A stretch of DNA of 10,685 nt from NCBI GenBank assembly GCA_021204765.1, contig JAJPYU010000230.1, positions 1 through 10,685 of the forward strand. The letters run 5' to 3'. The position numbers and the translations under genes were made by a program. The DNA is from Clostridiales bacterium (GTDB taxonomy: Bacteria > Bacillota > Clostridia > Lachnospirales > Lachnospiraceae). Below the pieces are notes generated by a model that saw nothing but the letters and a program-made list of their open reading frames with translations, did no database searches and was not told where the DNA came from. Positions 4,841 through 10,685 of the stretch are shown in pieces. Position 1 is the stretch's first letter, and the number at the start of each line of letters is the position of its first letter.

Positions 4841-7657
4841 TTATACTGTCAACCCATCTTTTTCCACTAATGCCTGATACATCTTCATCAGCTCGGCTAC
4901 GCAGGCGGACTCGCTGGAGTAGGCGGCGGTGCCTTTCGTGAAGCCGTAGGCGTCCATAACGGCCTTGTCGTTTTGCTGGTGAGCACGGCGCAGCTCCGGC
5001 GGCATGGTCAGCTCATCGTAAAGGTCTGCCAGGCTGCTGTCGGGATAGAGCTCACGGGCGTCCAGAATGGCCTGGGCGGTCTGCTCGATGCGGCTGCGCT
5101 GAGCATCTGTCGGGGACGGCCAGGGGAAATCATTATAAACTAAATTTACTGAGTATCGAAAATCGCTTTTTATACGTCCACAAACTGTTCTAATCCATGC
5201 ATTATGTATATTTGAATTGAGCACGCCAAAATAAAATAGCGTTGCGTTAGGTAGAAGCAAATTTGAATCTCCACATATTACATCAGATGACACAAATCCC
5301 ATTGGAACATAACGCCGCTTCTCTGAAGAATGCCTTGGAATTATAATATACTCCGCTTCTGGTTGGCGTATTTCTCCAAATAAAAACGGAGTATCTGCCA
5401 GTTTACGTGTTGCTGCACGCGCACTATTTTCTCTCATTTCTTTAACTGCAGCTATCGCATTTTTAATCGGTGGTATATTGTTTATTACAACTGGTGATAC
5501 ACCTTTTAACCATAGACACCACCGCTCCTTATTATGGATAAATTCTGTTGCTCCCAAAAATCTTTTGAAAAGTGGCTCCGCGTTTGGAAACTCTTTGACA
5601 ATTCTATCCTTTTCTTCTCCAGTAAAATCGCACAGTTTGCCACCATCATTAGGCATATTCCCAAATACAACCATAGGGACATCACAAATAGGTTTCTTTC
5701 TGCTTTCTATAAAGACACTGTCGGCATCCACCAGATACCCATTGATATTATTGACAACTTGCGCTCTGTTGTCCGTGTAAATTACTTTCTGTTTATTGTT
5801 AGGAGCCACACTGAATCCAATAATCACACAATGCACATGGGCTTTTATCTTTGCCTCACTATCCCATCTGAAAGTGCGATGGGCAAAGTCAATATGTACG
5901 CCTTCGGCCATAAGCGGTTTCCAGAGATTTGCAACACTCTCTCCCTGTGAAACTGAATTTGTCGAGACGAGAGCAGCCCTTATATCAGTTCCCTGCATTA
6001 AATCTGAGGCTTTCTTGTACCAACAGCATACATAATCCAGGTTTCCCACATTTTTCCATCCGGGGAAGATAGAATTGACATCATTTTTCTGTTCACTAGC
6101 CATCATCCTGGCACCTACAAATGGCGGATTCCCCATGATATAGTCAAGCTTCTCCCTGGGCACCACATCCTCCCAATCCATCCGGAGGGCATTGCCCTCC
6201 ACGATATTCGTGTAGGACTTAAGCGGCAGGAAGTCCAGCTGCATCAGTACTATCTCCTCTGTCTCGTGCATCATCTGGCTCTCCGCTATCCACAGGGCAG
6301 TCTTCGCCACGGTGACAGCGAAATCATTTATCTCTATCCCATAGAACTGACCCAGGGAGACCTGTATGGGGGACATCTCCTCATCGCCAAAAGACATCTG
6401 GCCGTGGCCCAGCTCCCTTAAAACGTCGTTTTCCAGGCGGCGAAGGCAGAGGTAGGATTCCGTGAGGAAATTTCCACTGCCCAGTGCCGGATCCATGAAA
6501 GACAACGAGGCCAGCTTCTTCTGGAAATCCATCAGTTTCTTCCTGCGGGTGCGCTCCACAGTGATGGCGCAGATATCTGCAAATTCCTTTTTTAAGTCAT
6601 CCAGAAACAGCGGGTCTATGACCTTATGGATATTTTCAATGCTTGTATAGTGCATGCCCCCGGAGCGTCGGGTCTCCGGGTTTAAGGTGCTCTCAAAGAC
6701 AGCTCCGAAGATAGTGGGGCTGATCTCAGACCAGTTAAAGCCTGCACTGGCTTTATCAAGGAGCAGATCACGGATCTCTTCTGTGAAAGGGGGTATATCA
6801 ATATCTTCATCGGAAAACAGGCCGCCATTGACATAGGGGAAAGCAGCCGCCAGGGGATTGTCATCTGCCAGATAGGGATCCCGCTTTTCCAGGGGAGTAT
6901 CCAGGACCTTAAAAAGCTCCACCAGGGCCCTGCGCATCTGCCGGGTATCGAAGGAAGCCATATAATCGTGGAACATAGCATAATGGCCAAAGATACCGGC
7001 ATTTTCAGCATAGAGACAGAATACCAGGCGGACGCAGAGCACATTTAAGCTGTGAAGGGTGCTTTTACTTTCAGGATCGGCGTACTGCTTTGCGAAGGCA
7101 TCATATAACAGGCCGACTATCTCACCGGCCGCTATGGAGACTTCCATCTCACGCTTTATATGCTCACTGCCGGAACTTACCAGAAAGTCCAGCCTGTAGT
7201 ATTCCTCCGGCAGATTTTTAAGCAGCACTATCTCCGGGTCGCCCCCGGGACGCTCCATATCGTAGATATAGAATTCAGAAAAATTGCAGGTGACCACCCA
7301 TCGCGGATGCTGTGAGAGGGGCAGCTCCGTGATATACCGCTTCGCCTGCTGAAAGGGAGTGAGGAGAGATCCATCGGACTGCTTTATGGCCTTATTCAGG
7401 TCCTTCCCCAGACCTTTCTGCTCTATCATCACCCTCGTCTCGGGGATCACGGCGTCAATGAAGCTGGTGTGATCCAAGTGCACCTGCTCCTCGAATGTGA
7501 TATATTGGGACAGATTCTCCACGCCATAGACATTTTGCAAAAGCTCCATCCAGAATAACTGGCTCTCGCCCTTCTCATAGCCCCGGCCGGTCCAGCTCTT
7601 CACAAATGCCTTTGCCGCTATCTTCTGTTCATTTTCGGTCATATCCCTTATTTCCAC
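4841..7657 (-). CDS. MmeI-like type IIG/IIL restriction endonuclease-methyltransferase
   Basis: 938 residues from a GTG at 7657, which has GGAGGG (7665-7670) seven bases upstream. An in-frame ATG at 7699 overlaps the promoter, and the ATG at 7642 has a poorly spaced site. One chain both cuts and methylates DNA. Domains in order: N-terminal PD-(D/E)XK nuclease (FIDAVI, D68; MIEQKG, E79 and K81); helical spacer with GGLF...P (278-290) and the family motif RRSGGMHYTS (330-339); methyltransferase with SAM-binding DPALGSGNF (389-397) and catalytic NPPF (510-513), the N6-adenine gamma type; target-recognition domain (about 600-840) ending YNDFPWP; and a C-terminal helical domain. All motifs are intact, so it is probably active. 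In this family one strand is methylated for protection and no separate methylase is needed. The recognition domain is far more AT-rich than its flanks. The final MYQALVE resembles a relic at 8602-8658. Confidence 0.92.
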   Translation of the reverse strand: MEIRDMTENEQKIAAKAFVKSWTGRGYEKGESQLFWMELLQNVYGVENLSQYITFEEQVHLDHTSFIDAVIPETRVMIEQKGLGKDLNKAIKQSDGSLLTPFQQAKRYITELPLSQHPRWVVTCNFSEFYIYDMERPGGDPEIVLLKNLPEEYYRLDFLVSSGSEHIKREMEVSIAAGEIVGLLYDAFAKQYADPESKSTLHSLNVLCVRLVFCLYAENAGIFGHYAMFHDYMASFDTRQMRRALVELFKVLDTPLEKRDPYLADDNPLAAAFPYVNGGLFSDEDIDIPPFTEEIRDLLLDKASAGFNWSEISPTIFGAVFESTLNPETRRSGGMHYTSIENIHKVIDPLFLDDLKKEFADICAITVERTRRKKLMDFQKKLASLSFMDPALGSGNFLTESYLCLRRLENDVLRELGHGQMSFGDEEMSPIQVSLGQFYGIEINDFAVTVAKTALWIAESQMMHETEEIVLMQLDFLPLKSYTNIVEGNALRMDWEDVVPREKLDYIMGNPPFVGARMMASEQKNDVNSIFPGWKNVGNLDYVCCWYKKASDLMQGTDIRAALVSTNSVSQGESVANLWKPLMAEGVHIDFAHRTFRWDSEAKIKAHVHCVIIGFSVAPNNKQKVIYTDNRAQVVNNINGYLVDADSVFIESRKKPICDVPMVVFGNMPNDGGKLCDFTGEEKDRIVKEFPNAEPLFKRFLGATEFIHNKERWCLWLKGVSPVVINNIPPIKNAIAAVKEMRENSARAATRKLADTPFLFGEIRQPEAEYIIIPRHSSEKRRYVPMGFVSSDVICGDSNLLLPNATLFYFGVLNSNIHNAWIRTVCGRIKSDFRYSVNLVYNDFPWPSPTDAQRSRIEQTAQAILDARELYPDSSLADLYDELTMPPELRRAHQQNDKAVMDAYGFTKGTAAYSSESACVAELMKMYQALVEKDGLTV
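5130..5950 (-). other. AT-rich segment coding for the target-recognition domain
   Basis: By hand count, 5161-5220 has 18 G/C of 60, and 5221-5280 and 5341-5400 have 22-23 of 60. The neighbouring 5041-5100 has 41 of 60 and 6661-6720 has 36 of 60. The right-hand shift is sharp near 5130, just after the codons for FPWP; the upstream change is gradual towards 5950-6060. This maps to about residues 570-842, the recognition domain, while the reading frame stays intact. It fits domain exchange by recombination. Confidence 0.7.
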
Positions 7658-7687
7658 AGCATTTCCCTCCACCGGAAATATATGCCT

Positions 7688-7701
7688 ATGATACCACAAA
7701 A
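7688..7701 (-). promoter_or_regulatory. Extended -10 promoter element of the MmeI-like gene
   Basis: The minus strand reads TTTTGTGGTATCAT; TG-G-TATCAT is an extended -10, 30 bases before the GTG start. It is nearly identical to the mcrB element at 3944-3957. Confidence 0.5.
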
Positions 7702-7739
7702 TCGATGACCATAAAACGTTTTTGAACCAGCCCTTTACG

Positions 7740-8417
7740 TTATTTTAGCGCTTTCTCCTCAAATTTCTCCAGCATGGGATTAAACTTCCTGGTCAGCAGT
7801 CCCACGAAGATGGCCGCAGCCAGAGTACCCTCGCGGACTCCTTTCACAGTGTGCATTCCGATAAGAGAGACTATGACAGCCAGTATGACCAGAGAGACGT
7901 CTGTACATATCTTTAACGTGGAGAATTTCTTTGGAATCACCTGGCAGAGAGCCAGGGCAAAACCCTCTCCGGCCAGGGTAGTGATCCGGGAGGTCACTTC
8001 CATACTAACTCCTACAGCCAGTATGACCAGGCCGATGATGCAATACACCCACCTCATCAGATAATTGGCGGGATTTATCCCATCTATCACCGCAATCGCC
8101 GCATCTGTCATAAACCCGAAGATGAAAGCTACAGGCAGCTGCAGCAGCTGGATGAACTGGTACTTTTTCCTGAGGATAATGATCTGCAGCAATATTAACA
8201 CGCAGTGCATGATGATAGTGACCTGCCCCACGGTAAGGGATCCCAGCAGGCTCACCACATAAGGGAAACTGGAGATAGGTGAGGTCCCCAGATCGGCCTT
8301 TATGGAGAAGGCGACGCCAAAAGCCATGACCAGCAGACTGACCACGAGGAATATGCTTCTTTTTATTATCTCCTTTGCGCTCATCGAGAAAATGGGTGCG
8401 TTGCTTTTTCTTGTCAT
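7740..8417 (-). CDS. YczE/DUF6198-type integral membrane protein
   Basis: 225 residues from the ATG at 8417, preceded by a GAAGGTGAT ribosome binding site. A longer frame to 8513 adds 32 residues, but that part is translated from a decayed Rpn tail read out of frame and covers the promoter, so it should be dropped. Membrane segments are at about 20-38, 64-83, 92-112, 121-140, 172-188 and 196-210. The conserved loop SIKADLGTSPISSFPYV (38-54) and the TTLAGEGFALALC repeat-like loop (147-159) mark the YczE/YitT-like family of predicted membrane proteins. In Bacillus, YczE is tied to surfactin/peptide production, but the molecular function of the family is unknown; a transport role is often supposed. 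It lies 82 bases upstream of the MmeI-like gene on the same strand, with no visible terminator between. Its presence in a defence island may be chance. Confidence 0.85.
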   Translation of the reverse strand: MTRKSNAPIFSMSAKEIIKRSIFLVVSLLVMAFGVAFSIKADLGTSPISSFPYVVSLLGSLTVGQVTIIMHCVLILLQIIILRKKYQFIQLLQLPVAFIFGFMTDAAIAVIDGINPANYLMRWVYCIIGLVILAVGVSMEVTSRITTLAGEGFALALCQVIPKKFSTLKICTDVSLVILAVIVSLIGMHTVKGVREGTLAAAIFVGLLTRKFNPMLEKFEEKALK

Positions 8418-8447
8418 AATCACCTTCACCGGTATCACGCCGGGACT

Positions 8448-8456
8448 ATAATAACA
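8448..8456 (-). promoter_or_regulatory. Extended -10 element of the membrane protein gene
   Basis: The minus strand reads TG-T-TATTAT 30 bases before the ATG at 8417. The surrounding 16 bases (8445-8460) recur at 269-284. No convincing -35. Confidence 0.4.
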
Positions 8457-8457
8457 T

Positions 8458-8526
8458 ATTTTTCCATACCATGTTCTATGCCCCATTTTATCCTCTCTCC
8501 AGTATACATTCACTATGGTTGCACAT
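8458..8526 (-). pseudogene. Degenerate second copy of the Rpn C-terminal tail
   Basis: From an ATG at 8526 the minus strand reads MCNHSECILERG, then a stop; a one-base shift restores K-W-G-I-E-H-G-M-E-K-Y. This aligns with MCNLSEGILERGIKQGIEQG of the gene at 501-731, and similarity continues upstream through the former ribosome binding site region (AAAGTACCTGAAT against GGAGGTACTTAGAT). The GIEQ array is reduced to one or two units, the reading frame is broken and the ribosome binding site is lost. No nuclease domain lies upstream. It is a dead fragment. Confidence 0.7.
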
Positions 8527-8601
8527 ATTCAGGTACTTTCACTTTCCTTACGTAGTTTCAACTATTATAAGCCCTAAACAGGCTCTTCGCAACTTTTATC
8601 A

Positions 8602-8658
8602 TCACACTTGCTCCACTAGCGCCTGGTACAGCGATAGCTTACGATAGCTCACTATTTT
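8602..8658 (-). pseudogene. Possible relic of the C-terminal end of a second MmeI-like gene
   Basis: The minus strand reads KIVSYRKLSLYQALVEQV followed by two stop codons. The YQALVE block matches MYQALVEKDG at the end of the intact MmeI-like protein. At DNA level TAYCAGGCRYTAGTGGA agrees except at third-position-like changes, suggesting common ancestry rather than recent duplication. The match is only about 20 bases, so chance or an unrelated gene end is possible. Confidence 0.3.
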
Positions 8659-8669
8659 CTAAATCGGAC

Positions 8670-8699
8670 TTGAAAACCGATAGGATATGTTGCTATACT
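8670..8699 (+). promoter_or_regulatory. Plus-strand promoter before cryptic mini-ORFs
   Basis: TTGAAA (8670-8675), an 18-base spacer and TATACT (8694-8699) with a TG one base ahead of the -10 make a near-consensus, extended -10 promoter pointing right. Confidence 0.55.
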
Positions 8700-8732
8700 T
8701 TAAATACACATGTTGCTAAGTTCAAAAGGTAT

Positions 8733-8810
8733 ATGAGAAATCTGCAATGGCGCAAACATGCGTCCGGCAATCCGCATTATAAAATATACCAGAGGAGGGC
8801 ATCGACATGA
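8733..8810 (+). CDS. 25-codon mini-ORF in a cryptic transcription unit
   Basis: From the ATG at 8733, with AAAAGG two to seven bases upstream, the frame runs 25 codons (opening MRNLQWRKHASG), rich in basic residues, to a TGA overlapping the next ATG. I do not recognise the product. It lies about 30 bases after a good promoter and is coupled by an ATGA overlap to the next mini-ORF. It may be a leader peptide, a small protein or debris. Confidence 0.3.
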   Translation: MRNLQWRKHASGNPHYKIYQRRAST

Positions 8811-8893
8811 TAAGGCATATATTTTTATTATCTGTTCGAAAATGGGGTCGCTTAAAAATAAAAACGTCCGCACGAGGCTCACAATGTGTCTAA
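8807..8893 (+). CDS. 28-codon mini-ORF with strong ribosome binding site
   Basis: GAGGAGGG (8792-8799) sits seven bases before the ATG at 8807, an almost ideal site. The frame encodes 28 residues opening MIRHIFLLSVRKWGRLKIK: a short hydrophobic stretch then basic residues. It ends at TAA (8891), after which the same frame stays open for 46 further codons to 9032, so it may be the 5' end of a longer gene stopped by a nonsense mutation. I do not recognise either part. Confidence 0.35.
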   Translation: MIRHIFLLSVRKWGRLKIKTSARGSQCV

Positions 8894-9046
8894 GAGCACG
8901 GCTGCATTATTTGGCGACATGCTATTCATTTCTTGTATCAGTCTACGGCTTCAAGAGCTTCTATTCTGGTAATGGTCTCTTCCGGTTATCACTTATTCTG
9001 CCGATTCTGTGTTCTCAATAATGTAGGTTATGTGTAACTGAAAAAT
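8894..9046. other. Remainder of the divergent intergenic region
   Basis: Between the mini-ORFs and the AbiE-like promoter I see no gene with a ribosome binding site, no hairpin terminator and no RNA gene. Overlapping open frames on the plus strand are short and unrecognised. Confidence 0.4.
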
Positions 9047-9075
9047 TTGACAAGTAACATAAAAAGGGTTATAAT
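9047..9075 (+). promoter_or_regulatory. Perfect consensus sigma-A promoter of the AbiE-like operon
   Basis: TTGACA (9047-9052), exactly 17 bases, then TATAAT (9070-9075). Transcription would begin near 9082, about 29 bases before the first start codon. Full consensus suggests strong basal expression, probably held down by the product of the first gene if it autoregulates like other AbiEi proteins. Confidence 0.9.
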
Positions 9076-9110
9076 CCGAAAAATCACAGTGACAGGGGCA
9101 TGATATCGTC

Positions 9111-10085
9111 ATGAAAGAGTTTTTAGAGAGCATATTACACCAAAACATCGAATTACAGGATTATAAGGCCGGGGTGAAACTGCCTTTGACTCTGTCTGTG
9201 AGTTTTGATCTTTATACTTTAAGTATTAGTGGTCAGGACTTTTTACTGGCCAGGCCTAAAGAAGAGGTTGGGCTGGTCGAACTACGGCGGTGTTATCACA
9301 GGCTGCAGCAGCTGACAGGACAGAACTGTGCTTTGTATCTAAAGGATCTGAAAGCATATCCAAGGGAAAAGATGATTGAGGAAGGCATCGCTTTTATCTG
9401 GGAAGGGCACCAGGTATATCTGCCTTTCCTGGGATATGTGTTAAAGCAGGATGAGGCGAGGCCGCTGCAGTCTTATGATTCTGTTTCCTTCCTGACACAG
9501 AAGCTCCTGCTGACGTGCCTGTATGAGGCGTGGGAGGACGTCAACGCCACAGAGGCAGCTAGGCAGCTAAATGTCTCAAAGATGTCTATTACAAGGTGTC
9601 TGGACGAGATTGAGAGCATGAAGATACCTGTCATGAAAAAAAAGGGTAAAAGTCGCTTAGTAAGCTGCATTGGAAGCAGGAAAGAAATGTGGGAACGCAT
9701 AAGCGCCTATATGAGAAACCCTCTGCTTAAGGAATATTATCTGGAAAATGATTTGGCCAGCGAGATTGCCGGGAATACGCAGAGCACAAAATTGTACAAG
9801 AGTGGAAATTCTGCGTTGACAGAGTATTCCATGCTGGAGGATAATCCCTATCAGACATATGCCGTCACAAAGCGCCAGATAGGGGACTTGGATATCAAAG
9901 AGAAAAGACAGGTGCCGAAAGGTGAGATCCCGGGATGCGTTGTACAGGAGCTGGGATACATGATCCCGTTTTCTGATAAGATGGCGGTGGATCCGCTGAC
10001 TGTAGCGTTATTGTTGGAGAAGGAACGGGAAGACGCCAGAGTCGATTTTGCGATAGATGCAATGTTGGAGGAACATGTATGGTAA
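9111..10085 (+). CDS. AbiEi-like winged-helix antitoxin/regulator
   Basis: 324 residues. A helix-turn-helix of MarR/winged type lies at about 128-185 (TQKLLLTCLYEAW..VNATEAARQLNVSKMSITRCLDEIE, with recognition helix near 155-168), followed by a basic wing (KKKGKSR). The C-terminal part has SGNSALTEYSML (231-242), the AbiEi-like 'SG..AL..Y.ML' motif. It overlaps the following nucleotidyltransferase gene by seven bases. In AbiE systems the first protein is a DNA-binding, autoregulating antitoxin and the second a nucleotidyltransferase toxin; this pair has the same order and logic but the family is distinct from the streptococcal prototypes. The start ATG follows the promoter directly, yet its ribosome binding site (AGGGG at 9094-9098, 12 bases away) is weak, in contrast with the strong site of the next gene. 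Confidence 0.75.
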   Translation: MKEFLESILHQNIELQDYKAGVKLPLTLSVSFDLYTLSISGQDFLLARPKEEVGLVELRRCYHRLQQLTGQNCALYLKDLKAYPREKMIEEGIAFIWEGHQVYLPFLGYVLKQDEARPLQSYDSVSFLTQKLLLTCLYEAWEDVNATEAARQLNVSKMSITRCLDEIESMKIPVMKKKGKSRLVSCIGSRKEMWERISAYMRNPLLKEYYLENDLASEIAGNTQSTKLYKSGNSALTEYSMLEDNPYQTYAVTKRQIGDLDIKEKRQVPKGEIPGCVVQELGYMIPFSDKMAVDPLTVALLLEKEREDARVDFAIDAMLEEHVW

Positions 10086-10685
10086 AAGGATTAGAGAGGT
10101 TCAGCACATTTTTCTCAGAGTATACAAATCAATATGTCTTGATTGGCGGAGCGGCCTGTGATATCTTATTTTATGCTAACGATGTATCATTCAGGGCTAC
10201 AAGGGATTTGGATATCGTATTGATTGTCGAAGCCCTGACAACGGAATTCGGACAGCGGCTGTGGGATTTTATCCGGATGGGGAAATACACCAACCGTGCA
10301 AAGAGTAATGGCAACCCACAGTTTTATCGTTTTGATAAGCCTCAGGAGCCGGATTACCCGGCAATGATAGAGTTGTTCTCGCGGTCTGCGTGGGTGCTGA
10401 CGAATGATTCTGCACTGACACCTGTGCATATAGACGATGCTGTCTCCAGCCTGTCCGCCATCCTATTGGATGAGGCATATTATGAAACCCTGTTAAAGGG
10501 ACGGGATCTGATAGACGGTGTGTCTGTGCTGCGCCCGGCATGGCTTGTTCCCTTTAAGGCAAAGGCATGGCTTGATTTGACAAAGAAAAAAGAGCAGGGG
10601 ATCCATGTTGATTCCAAAGATATCAAAAAGCACAGAAACGATATTCTCAGGATTGTATCAGAATTGGTGTTGGAGCCCTGCATAC
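10079..10685 (+). CDS. AbiEii/COG4849-like nucleotidyltransferase, toxin-like, 3' end cut by window
   Basis: 202 complete codons from the ATG at 10079, open to the window edge. A GGAGG site (10067-10071) lies seven bases upstream, inside the preceding gene. The nucleotidyltransferase fold is plain: YVLIGGAACDIL (19-30, the GG of the active-site loop) and FRATRDLDIVLI (38-49) with the catalytic pair D43 and D45. Later conserved stretches are FYRFDKP, HIDDAVSSLSAILL, VSVLRPAWLVPFKAKAWLDL and KKHRNDILRI, which together fit the predicted nucleotidyltransferases of COG4849. AbiEii-type enzymes transfer nucleotides to block translation, for example onto tRNA; that activity is family knowledge, not shown here. 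Operon with and overlap to the AbiEi-like gene support a type IV-like toxin-antitoxin/abortive infection pair. The protein appears to lack only its last tens of residues. Confidence 0.82.
   Translation, partial: MVKGLERFSTFFSEYTNQYVLIGGAACDILFYANDVSFRATRDLDIVLIVEALTTEFGQRLWDFIRMGKYTNRAKSNGNPQFYRFDKPQEPDYPAMIELFSRSAWVLTNDSALTPVHIDDAVSSLSAILLDEAYYETLLKGRDLIDGVSVLRPAWLVPFKAKAWLDLTKKKEQGIHVDSKDIKKHRNDILRIVSELVLEPCI

Noticed and set aside
5478..5950. Plus-strand frames of 100 and 138 codons
   Set aside because: Antisense to the AT-rich recognition domain of the MmeI-like gene; no start signals.
7658..7699. 14-residue N-terminal extension of the MmeI-like protein
   Set aside because: Its ATG overlaps the promoter; the GTG at 7657 has an ideal GGAGGG site.
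8632..8649. Short direct repeat CGATAGCT twice, ten bases apart
   Set aside because: Only two eight-base copies, too little to call an iteron, CRISPR or origin.
8758..9021. Plus-strand frame of 87 codons
   Set aside because: No ribosome binding site at its start; the neighbouring frame has the strong GAGGAGGG site, and the protein is unrecognised.

Overview
The window looks like a moderate-GC Clostridia (Lachnospiraceae-like) chromosome. This is inferred from consensus GGAGG-type ribosome binding sites, extended -10 promoters, Rpn-type genes ending in GIEQ repeats, a YlmH-like gene, and protein styles typical of gut Lachnospiraceae. No ribosomal RNA, tRNA, CRISPR array or intact insertion sequence was seen.

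Layout. Positions 1-165 (minus) hold the 5' part of a YlmH-like RNA-binding protein gene that seems frameshifted. After a gene-free stretch with one strong hairpin comes a short minus-strand gene (501-731) equal to the C-terminal tail of an Rpn-family nuclease. Next is a McrBC type IV restriction system (mcrB 1896-3914 and mcrC 830-1906, overlapping). A rho-independent terminator and a relic of another Rpn gene separate it from a two-gene operon with a DUF4160 protein (4171-4705). Then comes a 938-residue MmeI-like fused restriction endonuclease/methyltransferase (4841-7657) and a YczE/DUF6198-type membrane protein (7740-8417).

A 690-base divergent region (8418-9110) carries gene relics, a second degenerate Rpn tail, and a cryptic plus-strand transcription unit with two mini-ORFs. 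To the right, a perfect consensus promoter drives an AbiE-like pair: a winged-helix AbiEi-like protein (9111-10085) and a nucleotidyltransferase toxin-like protein (10079 to the window edge).

Taken together this is a defence island. It has modification-dependent restriction (McrBC), a self-contained restriction-modification enzyme (MmeI type), an AbiE-like toxin-antitoxin or abortive-infection pair, a candidate DUF4160 two-gene module, and debris of at least two, probably three, Rpn genes. mcrB and the MmeI-like gene share an almost identical extended -10 element at the same distance from the start codon. The target-recognition part of the MmeI-like enzyme is much more AT-rich than the rest of the gene, suggesting exchange of specificity. 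The most novel candidates are the orphan Rpn tail with its own strong ribosome binding site (a possible stand-alone RpnS-like antitoxin), the DUF4160 pair with an unrecognised partner and operator-like inverted repeat, and the cryptic mini-ORF unit at 8670-8893.
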